From the NCBI GenBank assembly GCA_963170055.1, contig CAUJGJ010000444.1:7109618-7173617 (forward strand): a stretch of 64,000 bases of DNA, given 5' to 3'. A program made the position numbers and the translations under genes. The notes beneath the pieces were generated by a model. That model worked only from the letters and a program-made list of their open reading frames with translations. It had not been told where the DNA came from and searched no databases. Of the stretch, positions 20,973 to 30,706 are shown in pieces. The stretch is from Halisarca cf. caerulea. Its lineage: Eukaryota > Porifera > Demospongiae > Chondrillida > Halisarcidae. How positions within the stretch are numbered: position 1 is the first letter of the stretch; each line of letters starts with the position of its first letter.

Positions 20973-21440
20973 TTGTCAGTAGTGGGTTGGCATGGGCACA
21001 TTCCTCACTGTTATGGGGTATACCTGGCAGAGAGGGCTCTGATTATGTCACTGCACAATGTAGATGGAGCACCTTTAAACTATGACCAAGCTCTAGATGA
21101 GAAGGCCTTTGTGGTAAAGGACTACCTTAGACTGCTCATAGAGCATATTCATGGGCAAGAAATACTGCACAATGACATCAAGTTAAATAATGTAGCATTG
21201 AGACATCAAGTTAAAAAATGTAGCATTGAGCAAGGTACAACAGGGTGTGTGGTACATGCACACTTGGTTGATTTTGGAAAAGCTTGCTATTCTGAGTCAG
21301 GAAAAAGGTACATCTTATCCAAGGCAGAAGTTGCAACATATAAGAAGCACTACCCTCAAATTGCCCCAGATATACATGATGGACTGGTGCAACACAGCCA
21401 AAAAAGTGACATTTATGCATTTGGACGCATTGTTAAAGTG
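20973..21440 (+). pseudogene. Protein-kinase-like domain, C-lobe only
   Basis: Frame runs from GWHGHIPHCYGVYLAERALI through IHGQEILHNDIKLNNVAL (catalytic-loop HNDIK-x-N-N, Asp and Lys present), LVDFGKACY (DFG), then IAPDIHDG and SDIYAFGRI (APE and helix F Asp). A donor follows (AAAGTGG|gtatgt). The glycine loop and VAIK lysine of the N-lobe are not seen upstream, so the enzyme as visible could not bind ATP normally. A direct copy of the motif region (about 21165-21230, TTGAGACATCAAGTTAA) disturbs the catalytic loop surroundings. Kinase-like genes of this HNDIK type are numerous in sponges and cnidarians. It may be a partial gene or missing exons. Confidence 0.6.
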
Positions 21441-21639
21441 GGTATGTACATACATGTATAACCCAGAGATGGATCACATGACCCAACAAGAAATCCATTG
21501 GCCAATAATTATTGTAGGCAAAAAAAGGAGGGAAGTTTAAGCTCCACCCATAATGGAGGGAAATTTGAGCTCCACACATAAATATCTTTTATGGGGATAG
21601 ATCCAGCAGTCTCTAGAGTATAGATCCAAGGTATATTGA

Positions 21640-22010
21640 GCAGCCCTGTAAAGCTAGGTATGATGTCTACTGCCTTTTTTAGAGGACTCAGCAGGAGTAC
21701 TACTTTACCAACTACTTGTGAACTCCTGGATACCATTAGGCGGCAAGAAAGGAAAATACAGGACCAAGAAGCAGCTCAGAAAAAAGCCCTACATCAAATC
21801 AAGCAGCAAGCTTCCAATGTAAAAGAAATAAAGTATCAACTAACAAACGGTAAGACAGTTGAGGGATGAAATTGAGAAGTAAAACTCTAGAAATGAAGAG
21901 TTAACTAAGAAACTTGAGGACATAAGTAACAACCTGTCAGCAAAAAAACTACAGCGGAGAAGAAATGTTTACCAGCAAACATAAGTGTGAGTTAATAAAT
22001 GCCATATATT
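21640..22010 (+). pseudogene. Coiled-coil coding relic downstream of kinase-like ORF
   Basis: Reads CELLDTIRRQERKIQDQEAA, then QKKALHQIKQQASNVKEIKY and, past a stop, EELTKKLEDISNNLSAKKLQ. Heptad-like Leu/Ile/Glu/Lys spacing indicates a coiled coil. It may be the C-terminal part of the kinase-like gene; not established. Confidence 0.35.
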
Positions 22011-22074
22011 TTAGTGCTCTACCAGATACTAACAGTTACTACATACGTATGTACACAGACTGTACACATTACTA

Positions 22075-23095
22075 TTGAAGGCCCACCACATCATATACAT
22101 GTACAAGAAGGCAAAGCAAATCTATTCAAGTTTGGATGAAAGTGGACAATACCAAGTGGATGAAATGTATCAAGTTTGCATGCACATTGTCATGAACTGT
22201 ATATATTACCTGGAATCCAAAATTAAAACCTTTCATACAGAATCACAAGCACACACAACTCATGTACAAGGGAACACCTTGAGTCAGTGCTTATGGAGAC
22301 ATGTATCCAAAGCACAAGTGAAGAAACCAATAGTTCAATATGAAGAAAATACAAAGTCTTGCCTTCACCTTTACTTGCATGTTTACATATAACTTCCTTG
22401 ACCACATTTGGGGGCAGTTACATGCCTGTATCAGAATATTTGGCGAAATCATCGAGAAGCTAAGGCTAACTGGAGTGAGCATAAAGAACAACAAGCGAAG
22501 AGAAGGAGGGTCCGATCTAGACAAAATAGAGTAAGCCCGCAATTAATTGAAGTTACAGTGAGTGATACTTTTTCACAAAACTACCTATTCAATGTGACAT
22601 GTAGAAATACACTAGACGATCAAAGCATGTCCTTTCCGAGGAGGATCTGTGGATTCTCTTTAAGGTCACTGATATGAGTACTGATAGTGAGGATAATGGA
22701 TTCACAGTACACAAGCATGAATATCGATCTGAAGGTACGTATATGTATATCCACCCAACACACTTGTATACAAGACCTAGAAACTATGCTCATATTTCTC
22801 TCTTCTGTAGATCTTGAGTAAATTCCTAGAATTCCTTGACAAGAGAGCCAATTCTAACAGGGAAGTAAAGAGACGGCTGAGAGATCCTCAGAATGGTAGC
22901 CCTCCTCACCATCTGGCTGACATGCACTGGATGTTGTGCTATGGTAAGCTAATACAACAATATTACAGCTCATATTCAAGCTTATGTTATGCTATATCTG
23001 CTTACTTCACATAGACACCACTGAACCAGATAGGACTTGCAGTCCACTGGAATTCAGTGTACCTGATACTTCTGCACAGGACTTTGAGGAGACAA
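22075..23095 (+). pseudogene. Unrecognised multi-exon remnant
   Basis: Pieces with coding character: MNCIYYLESKIKTFHTES, NHREAKANWSEHKEQQAKRR, LRSLI-type frame or, in the next frame, DMSTDSEDNGFTVHKHEYRS before a donor (GAAG|gtacgt, 22735). An exon from 22811 reads LSKFLEFLDKRANSNREVKR and ADMHW, and one from about 23014 DTTEPDRTCSPLEFSV. The acidic STDSEDN plus Arg-rich exon order suggests one gene, but I do not recognise it. Confidence 0.3.
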
Positions 23096-23113
23096 CAAGA
23101 CAAAATGTTCTTC

Positions 23114-23744
23114 CGCATGTGGAACATGTCCAAATCTACCCTGCGTGCTAATTAGTTGGAATCCAAGTGAAAATATTATTCAATGGCTTCAAGTCATGTG
23201 ACATGTGCATGATAAATCGTCAGGCTATATTGCATACGCATTGAGTTTATTTTTGCTGCAGCAATCATTTTGCAATTTTTGTGCACTTGCGAACGTTTAT
23301 CCTGATATAATTTGTTCAATCGTATTCGTTCTGGGAAGAAGATTGGCTAAAGCGCGTTAATAATCAGTATTTTAATATTCCTGAAAACAAGACATACTGA
23401 GATGGGATGCTATTTTCTCTCAACGGGTTCAATTCCAACCCGTTGAGAAATATGAAGATAGGCCATTCTGTTCTAAAGTAAAATATTCGATATTTAGATT
23501 CAAAAGTAACGGCTACCGCCGGATATTACGCACCTTACTTTGACTCTGATATCCGACGTTAAAGTTCTGCACCCTTCGAATCGTCATCAAAAGTATCCTC
23601 CTTCTGTTACAAATGTCCTGACTCCTTTAAAAATGTATTTCGTTCGGCGTATCATTCACTGCCATGCTCGTCGTTTCTTCAGACCGAATTTATTCCTCAC
23701 GTCCACTGTAGTACATCACGCGCATGTCATGTGACAAAATGGCC
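23114..23744 (+). repeat. Unclassified repeat family D, diverged copy
   Basis: Starts CGCATGTGGAACATGTCC, followed by TTGGAATCCAAGTG and GGCTTCAAGTCATGTGA as in copy 1 (6833), and ends GCGCATGTCATGTGACA. The middle (23490-23620) aligns loosely with the KIKQRLRTL segment of copy 1. It contains a 12-bp stem hairpin, CTCAACGGGTT ... AACCCGTTGAG (23414-23446). Confidence 0.45.
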
Positions 23745-23778
23745 TCAGCGAGTCTTTTGTTTAGGTGTATCTTTAATG

Positions 23779-24062
23779 GCCGGGAGCCAAAAAGTTAGGG
23801 CCGATTAGCCTAGTCTTTTTAGATTTTTAGATTTATCATAGGCAACTTTAGACTTTCCATGTGGGGGATTTTGATTGTTGACTTCCTACAAAAGTTACAA
23901 GCCAAAATGTGAGTGTTGTGTAAATTTATGGTTTTCAGTGATTTTCTCAGTAAGTGTTTAAAGTACAAAAATCCCCCACATGGAAGTTTTAGATATTGCT
24001 ATAAGGAACCTACTTACCCTTTTTGGTGTCCATAGCTTTCAATCTCCAGTGGCTCCCGGCGT
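23779..24062. repeat. Fold-back element
   Basis: Ends GGCCGGGAGCCA (23779) and TGGCTCCCGGC (about 24051-24061) are inverted, and an inner pair CCATGTGGGGGATTTT (23857) and AAAATCCCCCACATGG (about 23965) is inverted too. Sequence between the pairs is not conserved between arms. It is probably a non-autonomous fold-back or MITE-like element. No target duplication could be assigned. Confidence 0.5.
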
Positions 24063-24355
24063 TTTTGTGCCTTTAGATATGGCGAAGAAAACTACTTATA
24101 ACTTTGTCTTCACATATGCTATTACTTCGATTTTGGGCTTAAAATGGAGACAATACAACACGCTACACAATGATATTTCTTTCAAAGATATACAATAGAC
24201 CTACTAAAAGAAATGGGACCAAAAGCGAACCTAAATTTTTTCACAACCTGAAGACTTACAAGTGCAATGGACATGTTCCACATGCGTCAGCCACTTCACT
24301 TCGAGAAAGATGACAAGGACTCAGAGACTTCACTCAGACCCTTAGCACATTGACA
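24063..24355. other. Non-coding, contains a family D edge motif
   Basis: GGACATGTTCCACATGCG at 24269-24286 repeats the motif seen at family D edges. No gene. Confidence 0.35.
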
Positions 24356-24945
24356 TTGCTGCAGGTCTTAGGAGCATTTAACTCTTAACATCCTGATCCA
24401 CAAAAAAGGTGATCGCTCCCGAGTGACCAATTACCGACCCATCTCTCTACTATGCACCACCTCGATTATCCTTGAAAAATCATCTACCACAAAATCTTAG
24501 AACACGTAAGATCTCACATTTCAGCACACCAATTTGGATTATTAGCAAACGGATCTTGCTTGCTAAACGTACTTGAATCCTATTCCAAAGTGTCTTTATC
24601 TCTTTATCGTCAAAACTCCATCCATGCTATCTACCTTGATTTCTATAAAGCTTTTGATACTATCCTCATCATGAATTGCTTTACAAACTCTGGAGATTTG
24701 GCATGACTGGAACACTTTGGTTATGGTTTAAAACTACCTGATTGACCGTCAGCATTTTGTTCAAACAAATAACACAAAATCCAACCACCTTACAGTTGTC
24801 TCTGGTGTCCCCAGGGGAGTGTATTGGGCCCTCTCCTTTTCCTAATTTATATAAATGACTTACCAGATGCAATTCAGTATTCTGAAGTATACCTATTTGC
24901 AGATGATACCAAACTAACATTTGATGTGCTTGATGCTGCAAGATG
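24356..24945 (+). pseudogene. LINE reverse transcriptase fragment (CR1/L2-like)
   Basis: Reads IHKKGDRSRVTNYRPISLLC, HQFGLLANGSCLLNVL, AIYLDFYKAFDT (RT motif A), then shifted GSVLGPLLFLIYINDLPD and YLFADDTKL (motif C with FADD). Several one-base shifts. The A and C motifs match those of the full LINE at 29273-33878, so it is a decayed relative. Confidence 0.75.
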
Positions 24946-25179
24946 ATTTACAAGCCATATATGACTGGTGTCATCAATGGCCACGGACTCTGTCCCTATA
25001 CCCTCTCCGCCACCAATCCAATCACACAATTAAGCAGTACTATGAGCAAATACTCGATCTGTACAAATGATAAGAACATTGATAGTACTGTACTGTTCTT
25101 ACTGTTGTTGCTACCAGGAAACCGTTGAGGACGTGGTCATGGGACTCTAAGATCGAGGGGGAGGGGAAGAGGATGGGAA

Positions 25180-25430
25180 GGGCAAGAGAGGCAAGTCATC
25201 AGACGAGGCAGTGGAAGAGAACAGAATGCCATACCAACCAGTGCCGTCCATATTGACACAAAAGATGCTGCCTTTGTCGAACCCCATGGCCTTTGGTTTC
25301 ACAAACCAGAACTACATCTCCTAACCACCATGGAAGATCCCACTGGCTTAGACATGTTCCAGCTTTATTTTGATGGGGCTGTTATGGAATGGCTTGTATA
25401 CGGTGTACCAATGAATATGCAGAGTTGAGG
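25180..25430 (+). pseudogene. Possible piggyBac N-terminal fragment
   Basis: Gly/Arg-rich start (RGRGRGW) followed by EDPTGLDMFQLYFDGAVMEW. The DMFQLYF-x-x-x-V-x-x-x-L segment resembles the piggyBac stretch before the ETN-x-YA motif. Weak. Confidence 0.3.
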
Positions 25431-25504
25431 AAAGATGAGAAGTAGTACATGTACAAATGACTCAAGGTGGAACCTTGACAGTGTAGGCAGGGGCATACCC
25501 AGGA

Positions 25505-25622
25505 TTTTTGGGCCGCCGGAAGGCAGCCCTATATTGTTTTTACTTTCACCGGAAGTGTCTGTAACGTCCGTAACGATGTCAATATATATATATTGACATC
25601 GTTACGGACGTTCCGGACACTT

Positions 25623-25672
<50 letters not shown>

Positions 25673-25881
25673 AACAACATGGCGGACGCAAAGTCGGTAC
25701 GTAATCTTTCGGCTATATTTCGGTGAAATTCATTCGTTTGCTCCTGATTTTATCAGCGAAGAGTCTTTTCGACCAGAAAAGTTCTTCGAAGTATTATTTT
25801 ATTCAATAACAACGATTTCCAAGCGATTCGAGTTTCCAGGGCCGTAGGCGGCCCACGAGTTTTTTAAACTCGAATCGCTTG
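25505..25881 (+). mobile_element. Family A hairpin-ended element, full length with internal inverted duplication (A3)
   Basis: Hairpin end TTTTTGGGCCGCCGGAAGGC (25505), ETS-like CACCGGAAGTG, and then an inverted duplication: 25549-25580 is repeated inverted at 25590-25625 around a short TA core. A 45-nt TA run, ATGTCAACAACATGGCGGAC and the hairpin end finishing CGAATCGCTTG (25871-25881) follow. The 45-codon frame after the TA run is open. Confidence 0.85.
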
Positions 25882-26042
25882 TTTTCTACTGAGGCAAAAC
25901 TATAAACATTATATATAGTATACATAGGACACTGCATGCTGCTGAGTCAGACAGTGTAAAAATGACCTGTTCTATTTATGGTAACAAAATGGTGTTGAGA
26001 AAATCGTCGTGAATACCATGAAACGGTAAATTTTGGCTTTAA

Positions 26043-28501
26043 CCCTTTATCGTTCACCGTCCATTTTAGTGGATGCGCATGCTACTGTTCACGCGGACGC
26101 GAAAAACTTTGCGTTATTGTTCGTCGTCCACTTTAGTGGATCGTGAGTTTAGTGGCTCTTTTTTGGCGCGCTATCGAGCAAATTGGTCTACTGAAACATT
26201 TTACGTGATCTTCGAAGCTTCTTTTACCCTTTGCGTTCCTTTTAGAACCTCATTTCTCTTGAAGGTACGTATAAGTAGACTTTTCGCGCTTGTACTGTGC
26301 AGAAGTCGTGCACAAAGCCTTCGTGGCACGTATGATCTGTATAGTTTGTCCTCGTAAGTATCATGCTAGGTTATAGAACATCACTGCACACCTTCATTCG
26401 CGATTAGAATTGTAATAAATACAAAACAAAATGCACAATACAGCATGAATGAATGAAAAGGATAGAAAATGGTGAAAATATAGAATACATAATACACAAT
26501 CATGCATAATTATAATAATACATACAGATGGCCCAAAGAATGAATGAATGCACTGCCTTGGATCTTATGATGGATGAGGATGTGGACTGGAATGACAGTG
26601 AGGATGATGAGGAAAGCGGAAACGACACTTACAGTCAATTGCAAGATATTCCGGAACTGTTGGATGTAGCCCAGGTAGACGAAGATGATGGAGAAACTGA
26701 TGACTTAGATGAAAGTGACCGCAGTATCACAATGGACACCAGCAGTTCTCCATCCACACCCTTCACTACACTCAACTACCCACTTTCTCTGAGCCTGTTG
26801 GTCCTTCATTGCCGCATCTTGCAAGCACTACAACACCGCTAGAGTTCTTACTGATGGTTGGTAGTGACTTTTTTAGCTACTTGGCAATGGAGAGCAATCG
26901 TTATGCTCAGCAGAAGCCTCCTCAAGCATCATACAAGTGACCACAGCTAATGAATTGATGCTCATGATTGGCATGATCCTTGCGATGGGTATAAATGTTC
27001 AACCGGAACTGGCTGACTATTGGAAAAACGATGCAATTGTCGGTGCTCCTGGAATTACCCGTGGAATGCCCATTCTCCGTTTCAAAGCCCTACTCTCTGT
27101 TCTCCACCTCAATGACAATAGCACAGCACTGCCAAGGGGTCATGCACAATTTGACAAGCTACATAAAGTAAGGCCCTTTCTGGACAGACTAAGGCTCAAT
27201 TTCTTGAAGTATTACAATCCACACCGGGAGAATTCGATTGATGAAACTATGGTGTGGTTCAAGGGACGCTCGTCTTTGAAATAGTACATGCCAATGAAAC
27301 CAACAAAATGTGGATATAAAGTTTGGTGCAGGTGTGATGCCAAGAATGGTTATTTGTGTGACTTCCGTACCTACATTGGGGCCGAGGGAAACACTGTCAA
27401 CAGTCTGGGGTCAAAGGTGGTGCTACATCTTGCACAAGATCTCTTTGGCAAAGGATACCACCTGTACTTTGATAACTTCTTCAGCTCTGTTGAGTTGGCA
27501 GAAGAGCTACTAATCCACCAGACTGGTATGATTGCCACCACTCGAGCCAACAGACGACAATTTCCAAGGCAACTGAGGAAAGTTAGCCAAGAACGCGGGC
27601 AGGCCAAATCAGTAAAGGTGGGGAATGTGGAATGTTTTGCTTGGCAAGATAAGAAACAGGTTAACTTCCTCAACACCATCACTGACCCACATCAGAAGAC
27701 CACAGTCAAGAGGAAGAAGAAAGACGGAAGCAGCGTCAATGTTGATTGTCCAGAAAGCGTGAAGCTGTACAATGCCAACATGGGAGGGGTGGACAATGCT
27801 GATGCTAAGCGAAAGGTATACAGCTGCTCCAGGCGTTCCAAGAAGTGGTGGATGCGCATATTTTACTTCGGCTTAGATGTGGCCGTCGTAAACGCGCACA
27901 TCATCCAGCAAGACTCTCCCAACTGCCCGAAAACGACACAGAAAGAATTTAGGATGGAACTGGCAAAGGAACTCCTATCTATGCATTCCGTACGCAAGAT
28001 TTCTGGGAGCAGGTCCGTGGATGGTGGTCCTTCGCGCTACATCGAGCGACACTGGCCGATGAAGCTAGAGAAGTCGTTGCACTGCAGAATCTGCAGCCAA
28101 GCAAAGACGAGACGGCGTACCAGCTACGGGTGCAAGCAGTGCTGTTCAGCTCAGCCAGTTCCGCTCTGTGTCGTCCCGTGCTTTAGGCTCTATCACACAA
28201 AACACTAAAACAAATCCATGCACACGTGTATGCCAGCCATTTTGTTTTCCGCATAGTATCGTATATTATTCGTAAATCTTGGTAAAACACATGAACTTTT
28301 AGACGCTGTATCTCTTTTGTACAAGTTCATTGCATGCTAAAACTGTATTACATGTGTATTCCCTCTTTATTTAGTACACAAACCAAATAATAGATTAATC
28401 GCATAAACTTTAATATTTTGAACGTGAGGGCCTATGATCCACTAAAGTGGACGGCGAACGGGAGGGGTGTAGATAATTACGCGCGCGTGAACGAAAAAGG
28501 G
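26043..28501 (+). mobile_element. Full-length piggyBac element
   Basis: Flanked by TTAA on both sides (26039-26042, 28502-28505). Ends are CCCTTTATCGTTCAC (left) and, inverted, CCCTTTTTCGTTCAC (right), 14 of 15 matching. Subterminal CCACTTTAGTGGA-type palindromes occur at 26060, 26128 and 28437. Encodes one transposase, damaged. The family is also represented by the deleted copy at 38865-40395. Confidence 0.9.
26528..28208 (+). pseudogene. piggyBac transposase with frameshifts and one stop
   Basis: TTAA-specific cut-and-paste transposase. The acidic N-terminus (DEDVDWNDSEDDEESGND) is followed by PSLPHLASTTTPLEF and MESNRYAQQKPPQASYK. The core has SIDETMVWFKGR (first Asp), HLYFDNFFSSVELAEEL (second), and YNANMGGVDNADAKRKVYS (third). 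The C-terminal Cys-rich region has CRIC, CKQCC and VPCFRLYHTKH. Lesions: a frameshift near 26770, another at 26938, and TAG at 27282 in place of the usual Gln in the KQYMPMKP motif. Removing these lesions would leave a protein of about 560 residues, normal for the family. Confidence 0.85.
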
Positions 28502-28859
28502 TTAAATCAAATTTCAAGCTTTGGTACAAACTTACAAACTTTCATGGCATTCACTTTGGGGGAAATTAGGAGTGTTTCTGACTCTAGAAAATGTTTGTGA
28601 TGATGTTCAGATCGACTAGTAAGTTTCTCAACCGAGGCAACTGCCTCGGTTGCCTCAATGCTGGGTACGCCCTTGGCAAGAAACGTGGCGTTTTTAGCCA
28701 TTCTGATTCTTCTGGGTATCAACAAAGTTCGTATAACATTCAACAGGTTTGGAATCCAAGTAATGCTAAAGTTATGGCTACTTTGTTTCACCTTATTTAT
28801 GACCAGGCATAGGGCTTGAAGCCATAGTATCATTTCTGCATGTGGTTTCCAAAGTTGAG

Positions 28860-29185
28860 GAGCAACAGAGACCAATGACCAACTGAAGAAGATCAAGCCA
28901 CTTTATGACTACATCAAGCAAAGTGTTTCGACCTCTACCAACCCCCACAAGAAGTACCAATAGATGAGAGAATGGTGAAAAACAAGGGACGACATAGGTT
29001 CAGGCAGTACATGAAGAGCAAACCAATCAAGTGGGGGCTTCAAATACTGGGTACTTGTGGATCCTACAGGCTACAGCGTAGATTTTATCTGCACCTAGGG
29101 AGTGCGGAGCATCACACTGACAATGGGCTAGCATGTGATGTAGTGAAGAAATACTGTAACCACTTGTCTATCTTGTGATCTTGTA
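28860..29185 (+). pseudogene. Second piggyBac-type transposase fragment
   Basis: Reads NDQLKKIKPLYDYIKQS and, in another frame, DERMVKNKGRHRFRQYMKSK, PIKWG, then YWVLVDPTGYSVDF. DERMVK-x-KGR..RQYMK-x-KP-x-KWG is the first-Asp region of PGBD4-like transposases, a different subfamily from the element upstream. Several shifts. Confidence 0.65.
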
Positions 29186-29290
29186 GGGTATCTTACTGCT
29201 GCTGGAAGGATAGCAAACCAGTTTTGGTGATGTTCACATGCCACTTGGGCCATTCAAATGGCACCATAAACCATGTTGATATATGATAAG

Positions 29291-30340
29291 ATGGCGGAGA
29301 GCACAAAGGTCAAAGGGACAAAGAAAGTTCAAAAGGTCAAAAGCAACGTAAGCCGTACCATGTCTGCATGTACCATATGTGACGAAAACATCAATGAGTG
29401 CTCTAAGACAAACGTAGGAGATGATGCAGTGTTCTGCGATGGCAAATGTCAAAGTTGGCTTCACAGGCACTGCGCGGGTCTTTCCAGAGTACGTTTCCGA
29501 ATTGTCACTGATTCAAAAGGCGCGTTTTACTGCCCACAATGCCAAATTGAAACCAACGCTACCGTAATCTCCAGCCTCAAATCCAGCATAGAATCTCTTA
29601 AGAAGGAAATTGAGACCATGAAAGCACAATCTCGGACAAACACGACCCCCAAAACCTATGCAACCGCCACAGCCCAGTCTACAAAACCCAGCAATTCTTG
29701 GCAAAATCCCAGCTTATCCAACAGCACGCCACAAACCACAACAAGTAACAGCCTTTCACCGCCAAACGTAATCGACAAAAAATTCAACCTTGTCATCTAC
29801 GGAATACCCGAAAGCTCTAAAGGGACCAACCGCAATGCTCGATTTGAACATGACCTGTCTCAATGTACAACAACCGTAAGGAAAATCAGCAACGAAGTTT
29901 CCACCGACCCCATTCGTGATTGTACACGGTTGGGCAGATATTCTGAGGGTAAGCGTCGACCAATTCTACTTACATTTGTTCGTGCCTTAGACGTCTCCAA
30001 AATCCTGGCAAATAGGAAAAACCTCTCTCAGATCCCCGGCGTATCCATCAAACCCCAGCTTTCGCCATGGGAAAGAAAAGTAGAATCCGTTCTGCTCAAA
30101 GAGCGAAGAGCTCTGATTGATTCAGGAACTGCAGCAAGTACAATTAAAATGAGCATTAGAACACAATCACTTTACATTGATAACAAACTTCACGGCACGG
30201 CCTCACAAGGCTCTTTCATTCGCTCCACCGATATCGACTCTACTACTAAGTCAGATTCTGACTCCGATTCTGAGTATGATGGTGAATCTGCTGCCTCAAT
30301 ACAGCCTACACCCCGTTCTTCACTTCCGCAATCAAATTGA
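29291..30340 (+). CDS. LINE ORF1 protein with PHD finger, intact
   Basis: About 349 residues from ATG 29291 (an in-frame ATG at 29273 is also possible). A PHD-type finger (CTICDENI, VFCDGKCQSWLHRHC, FYCPQC) opens the protein. A coiled-coil helix (LKSSIESLKKEIETMKAQ), a Ser/Thr/Pro-rich linker, and an L1 ORF1-like RNA-binding region (FNLVIYGIPESSKG, DCTRLGRYSEGKRRPILLTF) follow. The C-terminus is acidic and Ser-rich. ORF1 proteins of this kind coat the LINE RNA; PHD-bearing ORF1 is known in CR1-group elements. No lesion seen, whereas ORF2 is broken. Confidence 0.8.
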   Translation: MAESTKVKGTKKVQKVKSNVSRTMSACTICDENINECSKTNVGDDAVFCDGKCQSWLHRHCAGLSRVRFRIVTDSKGAFYCPQCQIETNATVISSLKSSIESLKKEIETMKAQSRTNTTPKTYATATAQSTKPSNSWQNPSLSNSTPQTTTSNSLSPPNVIDKKFNLVIYGIPESSKGTNRNARFEHDLSQCTTTVRKISNEVSTDPIRDCTRLGRYSEGKRRPILLTFVRALDVSKILANRKNLSQIPGVSIKPQLSPWERKVESVLLKERRALIDSGTAASTIKMSIRTQSLYIDNKLHGTASQGSFIRSTDIDSTTKSDSDSDSEYDGESAASIQPTPRSSLPQSN

Positions 30341-30669
30341 CAAACAAACCTAGACCTCAATCAACCATCACCAGATTTTTTATCAGTAGCTCTATGGAAT
30401 GCATGCAGTCTAAACAAGTAATTCGAGTTAAAAACTCATGGGGGCTGCTGCCCCACGCACTCAAATCACTTGCAAAGCATTGGAGTGTAAGTGCACAGCT
30501 GAACATTCATTGAACATACTGTTTATTGTAACTGGACGATTGTTTTGAAAACAATTGCCATATTTGGCAATTGTTTTCAAAACAATTCCTATAACTCATT
30601 CCTGTATAAATTCATACTTCTCTATTACTATTATATAAATTCTCTATTATAAGACTTTTCTTCAAATCC

Positions 30670-30706
<37 letters not shown>

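Noticed and set aside
3620..27284. Possible altered genetic code with TAA/TAG read as glutamine (stops at 3624, 3645 and 27282 where Gln or similar is expected)
   Set aside because: Intact genes in the window (Harbinger nuclease, FN3 gene, CCCH gene, LINE ORF1) use TAA, TAG or TGA only as terminators, and Gln-to-stop needs a single base change.
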